Origin: Pezizomycotina sp. ARF18
Lineage: Eukaryota > Ascomycota
DNA: 64,000 bases
Assembly (NCBI GenBank): GCA_002224055.1
Contig: AZLU01000111.1
Coordinates: forward strand, 1-64,000
Direction: 5' to 3'
The first letter of the stretch is position 1; each line of letters begins with the position of its first letter. The translations under genes were made by a program, and so were the position numbers. The notes below the pieces were generated by a model. The model saw only the letters and a list, made by a program, of their open reading frames with translations, did not search any database and had not been told where the DNA came from. Positions 25,559 through 35,845 of this stretch are shown here, piece by piece.

Positions 25559-26198
25559 CAGACGAGATCACACTATCCGGATCCGTAACTCCCTCCACCG
25601 GCGGCCGCGCATTAAACATCCGTTTCATCATCCAAGCCTCAAAATCCTGTGGCGGCAACGGCATTCCACCGCCGAGTAGCTCAGGAGGGGGCATTAGTGG
25701 CGACGACGGCTGGTTGAACGACTGCGAGCGCAAGAACAGGATCCACCAGACCTACTGCCAAAACATCCCATAAAGCCCCAGGGCAAAGCCTGCGTCAACA
25801 CCCCCGACGCCGTCTGCGTCAAGTCCGGCTGGGAAAAAGGCGAAGGAAAAGGCTACAGGTGGTGCGTCTTGGGTACGAACGGCGGCTGCGCGCTGGTGTT
25901 GTCTACTAAAGACGAAGAGCACGGCGGCTTCAAAGGATCGTAAGTATTCCTGTATCCCGGTTCTCTCCGACCAAATCTCAAAGAGCGTTTTGACTGACAA
26001 CAATCCCCGCTTTACAGCGTCTGCTTGAACCTGAATGACGCGTTCCAGCTCATCATCAACCGCGACAGTTACTGTCCTGCGAATGCAAACCCCGCTTTAC
26101 CTCCGGGTGTCGCTGCCGGAAGGTATTATCCTTACGCGGACGCGCCGTCCATGCTCTGCGTAACTAGTGTGGACAACGTCGCGGGCTGTCTGGTGTAA
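21671..26198 (+). CDS. Secreted GH55 exo-beta-1,3-glucanase with long C-terminal extension
   Basis: Exons: 21671-22084, 22174-22437, 22497-23572, 23634-23881, 23954-25454, 25562-25939 and 26018-26198, all with GT-AG and matching phases (4062 nt, about 1350 residues). A signal peptide follows the Met at 21671. The catalytic part is the double beta-helix of GH55: the first half opens with DYGAVGDGQHDDTEAINKA, the second with DVRAAGAKGDGVTDDAAAL. Segments such as WYVPQSNFYRQIRNFVIDL, GIHWQVAQATSLQNL, ENVWIWVADHDLD and GTASEHCVLYQYQFYNTKN are typical. Usual family length is about 750-950; the extra 400 or so residues hold a Pro-rich linker, an acidic run (EDEDEDDDDDDEEDFG) and a cysteine-containing end (NDCERKNRIHQTYCQNI, SYCPANANPALPPG). 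Frame slips of one base occur, for example at the GGGG of 22839-22842 and the GG of 23389-23390. The last part could instead be a second gene. Confidence 0.85.
25528..25558 (+). repeat. 31-base poly-T tract at the 3' end of an intron
   Basis: The tract runs straight into the CAG acceptor at 25559-25561 of the GH55 gene, replacing the usual short pyrimidine tract. Confidence 0.9.
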
Positions 26199-26775
26199 AA
26201 AACTCATGTATCTTGTAAATAGCTCTTTCTAGTTGTTAATTTCGTAATCTTTCCTCGCTCCAAATAGCCGTGTATTATGGTTCCGTTCGTAGTGTTTTTG
26301 TCGCGATTTTCCGTACTGAGGTTTTAAATTTTGATTGAACCTCGCGTTTAAGCACTTCACCGTTTGAGCTGATGAAACGTTTATCATCATAACCATACAA
26401 GATAGAAGCAGGACCTTCGTCATTACATAAAGCCATTGCGAGATTTAGGATCTTCAAGACAAATCATGCTTTATGATCCGAAAAAGGATAGTTTCCCGTG
26501 CGGGCCTGAGGAAAATGGGTATAACAAATTAACAATTTCATGATCGTCGCGGAAGTCCGGAACGTTTAAATTTATTGATGTTGTCCTTGCTGACCTTTTT
26601 GCTTGTTAATTTCAAATGATTATTTTAGCCGCTTTTGGCCTTCATTGGCCTGCCAAACAACCTCTCACGAATAGCCCCACTAACCACTAATTTTAAAACC
26701 TTCTTTCTCCCAGCCCAATTCCCCCAAACAACCAACCCTTCACAGCAAATTTAAACGACCTCTGCCGCCGTTAAG
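26199..26775. other. Intergenic, GH55 3' side and GST promoter
   Basis: No open frame with recognisable content. It lies between the GH55 stop and the GST start, both genes on the plus strand. Confidence 0.5.
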
Positions 26776-27020
26776 ATGACAGATCGTTCGCAAATCAAAC
26801 TGACGCTCCACACCTGGAGTCCTCGCAATCGCTCCGAACCCTTTGGGCGCTCGAGGAGCTCTCATCCCTCGGCAAGCTGACCTACGACCTCAAAATCTAC
26901 CAGCGCTTCAGAGGCTCCGCGGACCCGCCATCCGCAAAGTCAACGGCATCGGCTCCTCCCCAGTCCTCACAGTCGAGTACCCCGACGGCAAGGTCGTCCA
27001 AAGGTCCGAATCCCGCCTCA

Positions 27021-27025
27021 TCCTG
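27021..27025 (+). repeat. Target-site duplication, left copy
   Basis: TCCTG immediately before the 5' LTR, repeated exactly at 31901-31905. Five bases is the usual duplication for Ty1/copia integration. Confidence 0.93.
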
Positions 27026-27318
27026 TGCTAGCTATTGGGCATGCCAAAGAGGCATGACAAGTCTATAGGCATCGAGATGATGCTTGTATAGCTGAGGAAC
27101 AAGGAACTTCAGCTGGAGATATCAAGAAGATTACGACGACAAGGCTCTGCGAGCCGTCGAGGCAGACTGCATACATTATATCAAGATTGTAGTATCATCA
27201 GTTCATTATATATAGCATCGTGTATTCCCTCAGTTAGTCTAGTTAGTTCTATAGTCAAATCCACAAGTTCGATCCCATCCTACATTATTAGATATCATAC
27301 CATACATCTGCGCCAGCA
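27026..27318 (+). repeat. 5' LTR of the copia element
   Basis: 293 bp, beginning TGCTAG and ending CAGCA, with a 4-base TGCT/AGCA terminal inversion. It differs from the 3' LTR by one base gap near 27060. Confidence 0.95.
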
Positions 27319-27330
27319 GGTTATGAGCCC
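27319..27330 (+). other. Primer-binding site, initiator-Met tRNA anticodon region
   Basis: GGTTATGAGCCC directly after the 5' LTR is complementary to GGGCTCATAACC, the anticodon stem-loop of initiator methionine tRNA. Several copia elements are known to prime from such a half-tRNA. Confidence 0.75.
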
Positions 27331-27393
27331 GGTTAGCAACATATCTTAATAAACTGACTCACTTCTCAATCTCCCCAAACGACATATCTCACG

Positions 27394-30300
27394 ATGTCTC
27401 TCTCACTGAAGTTCAACGAGGCAAAGCTAAAGGCTGATCTCACGAACTACCTCGATTGGAGTACACACATGATTACGTTCCTCAAGTACAACAAAGTCTG
27501 GGATGTCACTAGTAAACCGCTCAAGGCTACGGCAGCCGACGCAGAGCCAAGTACTAATGATCAAGACAATGACTTGAAGGCGTACACCATCATTGAAGCT
27601 CACTGCGAGGCAGAGACTCGACGTGCTTATCTACGATCCACCAACAGCAGCGCGAATAAGGCATGGGATGCCTTAAGTTCGGCGTACATCGCTGTTGCCG
27701 CCATCAGTAAGCCTCACATCAGGAAACAACTGAGGCAGATTCGACTTGAGAATGAAGTCGATATTCGAGGATTTATACAGAAGCATCGAGATCTCATCAG
27801 AACGTACAATGAGATGTCAGGCTCGATCTCAACGGAGAACACCGAGGCGGAGACGGCGGAGAAGACGGAGCTAGGCATGGGCTCGAAGGACAATATAGCC
27901 ATGGCAGAGGCTGTTGATCTCGTCTGTAGTAACCTCAGTAGCGACTGGGAGACGTTCATCACGAACTTTCAGCAGATGACGGATTTGATGGCAAAGGAAC
28001 CGACCCTCGACATGCTCGAGAAGGCGCTGCTCGTCGAAGAGGCAAAGCGCAGAATACGACATACCGGAGACGTTAGCTCCGAGGATAATAAGGCGCTGTT
28101 CGGAAGGAATGGCCGAGGCAAAACCAAAGGAACGACAAGAAGGTTCGTAAGTTCGAGGGCAAATGCCACTACTGCGATAAGGTCGGACACAAGAGGGCCG
28201 ACTGTAGGAAGCGCATAAAGGATGAGAAGGATGGCGGTGATAACGGGGCATCAGGCCTCATGGCACGAACCTCAGTGCGAGATACCGGCTCTCAGAGAAC
28301 GATCCGGTGGTTCTCGACTCAGGCGCATCTTCTCATATAACGATGGTGAGAGAAGCATTCTCTACCTATAAACCCCTCTCGAAGCCACAGAACATCACGA
28401 TCGGTGATGGAGAAGTACTACAGGCCATCGGCACTGGCTCAGTATTTGTAAGGCTCAGCAGGGAGCACGGCGGTAGTCTTATCGAACTTAAGAATACGCT
28501 ATACGCTCCAAAGATGAAGCATAGCCTGTTCTCGATCTCTCGCGCAGATGAGGCAGGATGCACAATGACGATCCGACAAGGCAGATGTACGATAACCAGA
28601 CCGGGGCTGAGAATTGAAGCCACCGTAAAATGGGATTATGGGAGATCTCAGGTGAGATCGTAATATCTGCAAGGAAGAGTTCAGCTCTCGCCACCATGCA
28701 AGAAGTGCATGAACGGCTCGGACATGTCGGTGAGGATCATATTAAGCGAATGATCAAGCATGGAAGCGTCACCGGCATCACTAAAGACGGTAGAGATCCA
28801 CAGGGCCATGTCAACTGCGAGGCCTGCGGACTTACCAAATCGAAGGCAACACCAAACCGCGAGAAACCTCAATTAGGCAAGTACAAGCCAATGGAGATAA
28901 TCTTCTCAGATTTCTGCCAATGGGCGCATGTAAAGAGCCTCGGAGATTGCATAGGGTTTATCACCTTCCTCGAAGGGAATAGTCGGAAGTCCTGGATCCA
29001 CTTTGTAAAAGATAAAAAGGCAGAGACGATGCTCTCGTGCTTTAATAGTACTCTCAAGACAGCTGAACGTCAGTCGAACCTCAAGCTCATTAAGCTACAA
29101 CACGACGGAGGCAAAGAATATACCTTGATCGACAGACGCTGTAACGAAGTAGGGATCGCAGTCCGTACCTCAGCTGCATACGCATCTCAACAGAATGGCG
29201 CACCTGAGAAGCTCAATCAGATTCTTATCGACAGATCAAGGCAATGTTGGCCGCGTCGGAATTGCCGCCGCAGCTATGGGCAGAGGCGGTAAATTATTGT
29301 AATCTATCCGCAACTACACGCTATTAAGGCCGCTCGAGGCACTGAAGGATGGCAAACAGACGACACCGCAGGGAAGATGGGAAGGCAGAACTCCCGACAT
29401 CTCGAATTTAGGACATTCGGTGAACCATGTTACGTACACATCGATAGCAAACTCCGGAAGAAGCCGGATAATACTGCTAAGAAGATGCACTTTGTAGGCC
29501 TGGAGGCTTGCAACATCTACCGAGTCTGGGATCCTACTATCCGCAAAGTATGATCCGCAGAGATGTTAGATTCCCGATCGAATCGACCTTCGAAGTACGT
29601 GACTTCGCAGAGGATGATGAAGATCCTCTCGAGTACGTTGAAACACCTTAGAACGGCAAAGGATACGACGGCGCCTGATTACGATCAAAACTCAACTTCC
29701 GATCGTCAATCAGATATCCACGAGACGATTACGCTGGAGCAGCCTAGCTGGATACGAGGATGAGAGCGAAGATCTCGATGACGCTAGCCTACAGCTGAGA
29801 TCCGAGGATGCTCGCTCTCGCAGAGGAAGTCACGTAGATACTATGAGACAGATCTACGACGATCAACCAAAGATGACAGGCGCATTCCCGGAATCGCCGA
29901 AGATGAGATCTAGTAGTCGAACTACGAAGATACCCCACAGGCCAGGATACGTCAGTAAAGATCCACGCTATGCGCCTTAGAGAGAAGGCCCATAAAGGAT
30001 TAATGGCATACATCGATGAACTAGAGCCACTTACCTACGAAGAGGCTATGAGCTCTGCGAACTGCAAAGGATGGCGTGCATCGATGGATCGAGAACTGTC
30101 CTCGATCAAAGAACAAGACGTATGGAAACCTATAGATTCTCGAGATCTCCTCCCGGAAGACAACATCGTCGACAGCAAATGGGTGTTCAAGTATAAGCGC
30201 GATACCACCGGTCGGATTACGATGCTTAAGTCGAGACTAGTTGCTCGAGGCTTTACACAGAAGCAAGGGATCGATTACGACGAGACATACGCACCGGTAG

Positions 30301-31590
30301 CTAAGATGTCAACAGTAAGGCTATTCTTCGCATTAGTAGCCTGGCTCGATCTCGAATGCGAGCAGATGGATGTAATGACGGCCTTCCTCGCACCTAAACT
30401 GAAGCAGAGAATCATCGTTAGGCCTCCAGAAGGGAGCGGAATCGATGATTAGTTCAGTTAATAAAGACTCTGTACGGCCTAAACAGTCACCTCGAGAATG
30501 GTACGGAGAACTTACCTCAGTTCTCAAATCACTGAAGTTCGAAGTTTGTCGGCTCGACAATAGCTTGTTCATCAGTAAGGATCGTCAGCTAATAATAATC
30601 ATCTACGTCGATGATCTGTTGATAGCTGGATCTAACAAATATGAAGTCGAGATGCTCAAGCGAGATCTCAGTTCACACTTCAAGATGAAGGATATGGGGC
30701 CGGTAGCCTGTTTCTTAGGCATACAGGTAGAACGGACCAGGTCTGGAAATCGACGTCGCCTAGTACTACATCAGTCCGCATACATACGATCGCTCCTCAA
30801 GAGATTTAGGCTCGAGGATGCTCCCGGATCAGTACTCCCATGGAAAGGGAGGCATCCCTCGAACGGAGGATCAGGACACTACACCGGCAGTACAGTATCG
30901 ACAGATGGTAGGAAGTTTGATCTACACTCTGTTTACTAGGCCAACCGATGCCTTCGCTATCTCGACGCTAGGGCAATACGTCAGCGAAGCAAACCGAACT
31001 CACGAGAAGGCAGCAAGAAGAGTACTGCGACATCAGGGAGGATCCCTCGATCGTGCGCTTACGTACCATGCCCGTGAGACAGAGGATGAGATGCTAGATC
31101 TGCGCATCCACGTAGACGCCGACTGGGCCGGATGCAAGCTCACTCGCAGATCCACTACCGGCTATGTAGTGACGTTCAACGGAACAGCCATCTCATACTG
31201 TTCGAAGAAGCAACGTACTGTAGCTACTAGCAGTACTGAGGCAGAATATATGGCTGCAGGGGAGGCTTCACGGGAAGCTCTCTGGGTACTTCGGATACTA
31301 AAGGACATACAGCGAGCTTCAAGTTTGAGGCTCCTAACAGCATCGAGATGTACATGGACAATCAAAGCGCCATCAGTATTACGAAGGATCCTAAACACCA
31401 TAGCAGAACTAAGCACATCGATGTACAACATCACTTTGTGAGGGAACTAGTTCGAGAAGGAACATCGAGCCTCGATATGTAAGATCGGAGGACAACATCG
31501 CGGATGTACTCACCAAACCGCTCACAAAGATATCTCACGATAGCGCTATGAAGGCCATAGGCATGAGAAGATGGGATGAAGATTACTAGC
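27394..31590 (+). other. Copia internal gag-pol region (broken)
   Basis: Parts in order: gag at about 27390-28220 with a CX2CX4HX4C zinc knuckle (CHYCDKVGHKRADC) near its end; aspartic protease (LDSGASSHIT) near 28310; GAG-pre-integrase and integrase about 28680-29290 with the zinc-binding H-H and CEAC residues; reverse transcriptase about 30150-30720 with VARGFTQKQGIDYDETYAPV and the catalytic YVDD box; RNase H about 31090-31300 with DADWAGC and STEAEYMA. This order is diagnostic for Ty1/copia (Pseudoviridae). It is broken in several places. Confidence 0.93.
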
Positions 31591-31600
31591 ATCATCGATG

Positions 31601-31608
31601 AGGGGAGG
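31601..31608 (+). other. Polypurine tract of the copia element
   Basis: AGGGGAGG immediately before the 3' LTR, the expected plus-strand primer. Confidence 0.85.
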
Positions 31609-31900
31609 TGCTAGCTATTGGGCATGCCAAAGAGGCATGACAATCTATAGGCATCGAGATGATGCTTGTATAGCTGAGGAACAAGGAACTTCAGCTGGAG
31701 ATATCAAGAAGATTACGACGACAAGGCTCTGCGAGCCGTCGAGGCAGACTGCATACATTATATCAAGATTGTAGTATCATCAGTTCATTATATATAGCAT
31801 CGTGTATTCCCTCAGTTAGTCTAGTTAGTTCTATAGTCAAATCCACAAGTTCGATCCCATCCTACATTATTAGATATCATACCATACATCTGCGCCAGCA
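31609..31900 (+). repeat. 3' LTR of the copia element
   Basis: 292 bp, identical to the 5' LTR apart from one base gap, ending CAGCA before the right TCCTG duplication (31901-31905). Confidence 0.95.
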
Positions 31901-32441
31901 TCCTGAAATGGCTGCACGACACCTACGGCGACGGCATCTGGACACCAACAACGGACGAAGACAGAGAGCGCGACGAGTGGATACAGGAATTCACCAACAA
32001 CTCCTTTGCAATCCGTGAAGAATTCCTCGGCTTGTTCGAGGTAATACCCGCGGCTGCGCCGTGGTACGTCCGACCGATCATGGACCTGTTCTACGCGCCC
32101 GTCCGGTCGCACTTCCAGAAGGACCTCCCGAGGTTCATCCAGCCGCTCGAGGACGCGCTGGACGGGAGGGAGTGGTTCGCGGGGAGAAGATGGGATTGAG
32201 CGATATCATGACGAGCTGGGGGTAGACAAGGCCGTGCAGCGGGGTTACATCAGCAAGGAGACGTACCCCAGGCTGTGGGCGTGGCATGATCTGTACAGCG
32301 GGAGGGATTCATACAAGAAGGCGATCGAGAAAGGCGGGAAGTATGATCTTGTAGGTCTTCTATCACTTTACTGTAAAATTCGTTTCGATCGAGGAGCAGA
32401 CTAGCTAACAACCCTCTTTCCCGCAGACTTTCAAGATGTAA

Positions 32442-33074
32442 CATATCGCGATGGTTAAGGGCTAGTTTAGTTCTCGAAATTGTACATGTTAATTAGCAAT
32501 ACTTAGTACCGACGAGGCTTGCTAGCAGCATACAGTGTATTAAATTTTAAAGCTGATAAGTGAAAACATCATTATTAGACTATTATTCGATCGGTTCCAC
32601 TATATATCTAAATGCAAATATTGCAAATGCAAATGCGATGCAAAGAACGAGACTGCAATAAATATAAGGAGAGAGAGAAAAAATAGAGAGAGAGCGTGGT
32701 CCTCAGTGTTTCCTCTCGTTCGGGACTCAGCCAGCAAATTCTTTCCAAGCTTCTAGGATCCCCCCTCTTATCTTCCTACCAAACCCTCCCAACCACCCCC
32801 AGCCGGCGGACTTTTATAACAACGTGCCTTCAAAGTTTTTTTTTTTTTTTTTTTTTCAATATTTATTTTAATATCTTATAATTAACAGAGAAAAGTATAA
32901 AAGTTAACTAAAATTGCTCCCAGCTAGAATATCTGAGGACTATATTCCTGCCTGGAAGCATAAGCTTCAACCTGCTCCAGCGTCTACACGGTTAGGTAAC
33001 ATAAAAACGGACAACAATATTGTAAATAAAACTTACAGAAAAGAAAGAGGGATATGAACATAACGGCGGCACTG
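32442..33074. other. Intergenic with a 21-base poly-T
   Basis: AT-rich 3' flank of the GST gene. A T21 run is at 32836-32856, and GA-rich stretches lie at about 32670-32695. No gene seen. Confidence 0.5.
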
Positions 33075-34148
33075 CTAGTCGCTGATCGTACTGTCCTTGC
33101 TCTTCTTGGTACAGGCATGTCTTTTCAACTTACTATTGGTGGTGTAACGCTTTCCACACCTGCTGCAAGGCCAGGGAGAGAATTTCGAATGCTTGGGCTC
33201 ATGGCTTCGCCACGAACTGTACACCATTTGACAGATTCGACATTTTTTGCTATTCCCGCAAGTAGGCTCTTGTTTGTAGTGCTCCCCGAGATGCTCGTGG
33301 TAGGCCTCCCTGTTAGGTTGAGCAATGCCGCAGTCCGGCCATTCCCAAGTGATAAAGACTGATACAAGTAGGCGCTGGGCGTATCCGGGAGCCGGCAGGC
33401 AGTTGTCTCGCCGCGTATGCCTGTTCGGAGAGTGGCGGACCTTCATCAAAGCCATGCATTTCAGGCATCGGTATGGGTGATGCTCGAGTGCTTCAGCTTG
33501 TGCTGCCGCGCATTATAATCGGCCGCCCACGCCGTTCTTTCTTTCCCATTTTGATGGTCTTTGACACACTGAAAGTACAATCCACGAACTTGCACTCAAA
33601 ACCTCGCCCATGAAACACCGTTGCCTTTTTCACATGCTTTTCCAGGTGGTCTTGATAATCACTCTTTGTGTGAAGGATCTCGCTACAATCCTCCCATCGA
33701 CAATATAGCTGAAACGTCCCATCAGAGTATTTAGTGAGCATGCTGCCCAACCCTCCGCGAATCTTCAGCTGCCTGGCTGCAGCTTGCCCAAAAACATTTG
33801 AGATGTTGGGGAACTGCTCCTACCGATCTATCCCGTCCGCGGCATCGTCGCTTTACAGCTGTATGGAACCCCCGCTGTTCTTGGAGCACCTGTGGTGAGG
33901 CCTGAGCCCAAAATAATATCTAGGTCATCGCCGATTGGGAGAAAGTCTGTCATGAAGGCTGCAGCCTTGCAGCCTTCCTTCTCGCATCTGCAAAGAATAC
34001 GAGTAAGGCAGAGAGTATCGCCTCCGAACCGATACTCCCTCAACATGCCGCAATCCTTCGATTTTACCTTGGGTTGCGGGCGTTTATAGGAATGCCTCCG
34101 AGATCTTGCATTAAAATCCGCGAGAATCTGTCGGCTAATGGGGTACAT
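33075..34148 (-). CDS. C2H2 zinc-finger protein (fragmentary)
   Basis: Minus-strand coding pieces carry three recognisable finger-like units. LYCRWEDCSEILHTKSDYQ continues to paired histidines (H-x3-H); GFECKFVDCTFSVSKT is a second Cys pair; and KKCRICQMVYSSWRSHEPKH plus PWPCSRCGKRYTTNSKLKRH form a C-terminal pair. Such fingers bind nucleic acid or protein in the nucleus. The upstream part (33828-34148) is basic (YKRPQPKVKSK), then has a CRCEKEGC segment and FLPIGDDLDIILG, which faintly recalls retropepsin-like folds, but I would not assign that. Frame changes by a base between the pieces, so the exon layout is unclear. It may be one gene or two neighbouring remnants. Confidence 0.5.
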
Positions 34149-34734
34149 GTCCTCCTGCTGAAGGACTTACCGCGCGAGCCTCCACGAGTGACCTGAAATG
34201 CTCGGGAAGGATTCATCGGCGAGAACATGTGCCACACGGCCCTCTTGTGAGAGACTATACACGGGATTAGCGGATTCTATGAGACGGTCGGCCAGTTGTA
34301 AGAGGACCCTAGACTTACAAGTATTGAGTAAGGAGTCCGATGCTCATGAAAGACACGGTTTCACCGCTTCCTCCACCGCCTTCTATGGCATTGTTGCCGC
34401 CTTGACTGACTGAGGTCTGCAATAGTTCTATCAAGATGCACTCCCCCAGCATTTTCTCCTGCAGCGGCCCCTGCAAGGATATTTATCCATAAAATAAAGA
34501 TCAACGAACTCATCAACCTTCATGTCCCGCATGACCGCAAGGCGTATTCGACGAAGCAATGACCTCCACTGGAGCGGGAGCCTGCAAGACGCGGCCGTGT
34601 GTGGTAAAGGAGCCTGTTAAGCATTATCTCATATCCTATTTATAGATTAGCCCTTCAGCTCTTTCGCAATACGCTAGTTTGATATTTTAGCTAGGCTTAC
34701 CGCTGTTTGCTATGATCCTCTCTTTTTTCCCGGA
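34149..34734. other. No clear gene; possible 5' part of the helicase remnant
   Basis: Short open pieces only. I find no Walker A box, so the ATP-binding half expected upstream of the helicase fragment is not here in recognisable form. Confidence 0.4.
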
Positions 34735-35178
34735 TTGAGAAGCTTGGATGCGCTGCCGGACGCCCTAGATTTCCTGTTTAACGAAGATATGCTCAGGGTA
34801 TGCACGAGCCATCTCTTGACAGAATTTCTCCGCGACTTCTGGTGCTACTTTGCATTACCAGGAGTACAGACAATCGCGGAGCAAGAGTCCATAAGAGCTC
34901 AATCGTCGAGAAGGGGTTGGTCGAGGCGGGGAACCGCGTGGTGAGTACCGTGCACGGCTACCAGGGCGAGGAGCGCCGAAGTCTTCCTGTTGTCCATGAC
35001 CAGGTGCAACGATACCGGTAAGCCGGGCTTCGTCTCGAACAAGGCGCGGCTTAACGTCGCCACGACCCGCCCGAAGCATCTCATGTTGTTTTTCGGGGAT
35101 AGGGAGATTTTCGAGAGAGGATATACGGGCGGTCCAGGTACGAGGCCCGGAGTTGAAGCACATTGCCGAGTTTCATAA
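34735..35178 (+). pseudogene. C-terminal fragment of a UPF1-like SF1 helicase
   Basis: The readable pieces are VVSTVHGYQGEE (helicase motif V region), SMTRCNDTGKPGFVSNKARL and NVATTRPKHLMLFFGDREIF (motif VI region with the arginine finger area). This is the last part of the AAA_12/UPF1-like RNA/DNA helicase core. The first RecA domain with motifs I-III is absent, and the pieces lie in different frames, so this is a remnant or a badly resolved gene end. Role cannot be inferred. Confidence 0.5.
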
Positions 35179-35845
35179 GGATCGTACTGTTGATGCCAGC
35201 AAGCCTTTCCAGTGAACGCAGAGAGGCCTTTAAACTTCTTCTCCCTTCCTAGCTTCTCCTTCCTCTCCATTCTTCTATCTTGATTACGTAATTTACCAAA
35301 CACGCATCTACCTACATCTATAAGATCGGTTTGCAATTTGTGAGATAGTTTTCCTGCCTTGAGGTGTTCAAATAAAAGGATTAGGGAGGAGGATACTTAA
35401 AGCTCTTTATTTCCTGGTCCGGTGATAATAAGAGCTGTCGACAATGAAGGCGAATAAGAAGTTATTAAATTACAAATACGTTGTAACACCTAATTTTCAA
35501 TAAAAACATTGAAAAAAAAAAATAAAGAAAAAAAAAAAAATAAAAAATAAAAAATCTTTCGATTATAATCTTGTACATGTATATTTAAGTATCTTCCTAT
35601 TAATATTTTAAGTAATAATACCTTACAGGGTAGTCTCGCTACCAGCCTCTATTTTATGTTATTTTATTTATTATTTATTATTATTATTTTTTTTTTTTGA
35701 GATATGAGACCAAAAAAAAAAAAAAAAATTTGAAATCAAACATAAATACATATAAATTATTAATGCTTAAACGATTAAAACTTATAAATCAAAAAGAATT
35801 CAATATAGATACTTTTCTATATTTTTAATTTTTTTTTTTTTTAAT
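35179..35845. other. AT-rich spacer with homopolymers
   Basis: From about 35450 the sequence is very AT-rich, with A runs (35512-35540), T runs (about 35687-35698 and 35829-35842) and an A run at about 35712-35727. No gene. It forms the 3' flank of the secreted repeat-protein gene. Confidence 0.55.

Larger units (their letters stand above)
27026..31900 (+). mobile_element. Ty1/copia LTR retrotransposon (young, coding region broken)
   Basis: The element is 4875 bp, with two LTRs, a primer-binding site, gag-pol coding DNA and a polypurine tract, flanked by TCCTG. Integrase lies before reverse transcriptase, which defines the copia order. The LTRs differ by one single-base gap, so the insertion is recent. 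The coding region nevertheless is not open throughout and carries several breaks, roughly five to eight. It sits inside the GST gene in the same orientation. Treated here as a fossil copy. Confidence 0.95.
26776..32441 (+). pseudogene. Glutathione S-transferase gene split by a retrotransposon
   Basis: The host gene is interrupted after about 83 codons by the copia element 27026-31900. First part (26776-27025): KLTLHTWSPRNRSEP and LEELSSLGKLTYDLKIYQR, then VNGIGSSPVLTVEYPDG, the thioredoxin-like glutathione-binding half with the cis-Pro in SSPVL. Second part (31906-32350): ILKWLHDTYGDG, an all-helical half with PLEDALDGREWFAG, SDIMTSW and YPRLWAWHDLYSGRDSYKKA, then an intron 32351-32426 and a last exon ending TFKM-stop. 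GSTs conjugate glutathione to electrophiles in the cytosol. With the 5-base duplication removed, the two halves meet in frame at Leu-Ile-Leu-Lys. A one-base slip sits at the CCC of 26839-26841 and others nearby. The insertion should abolish the enzyme. Confidence 0.85.

Noticed and set aside
27263-27285. T-loop-like GTTCGATCCC in the LTR
   Set aside because: Part of the LTR and repeated identically in the other LTR; no tRNA fold.
33828-34148. Possible retropepsin-like segment (DDLDIILG)
   Set aside because: Only a faint resemblance, no Asp-Ser/Thr-Gly active site seen.
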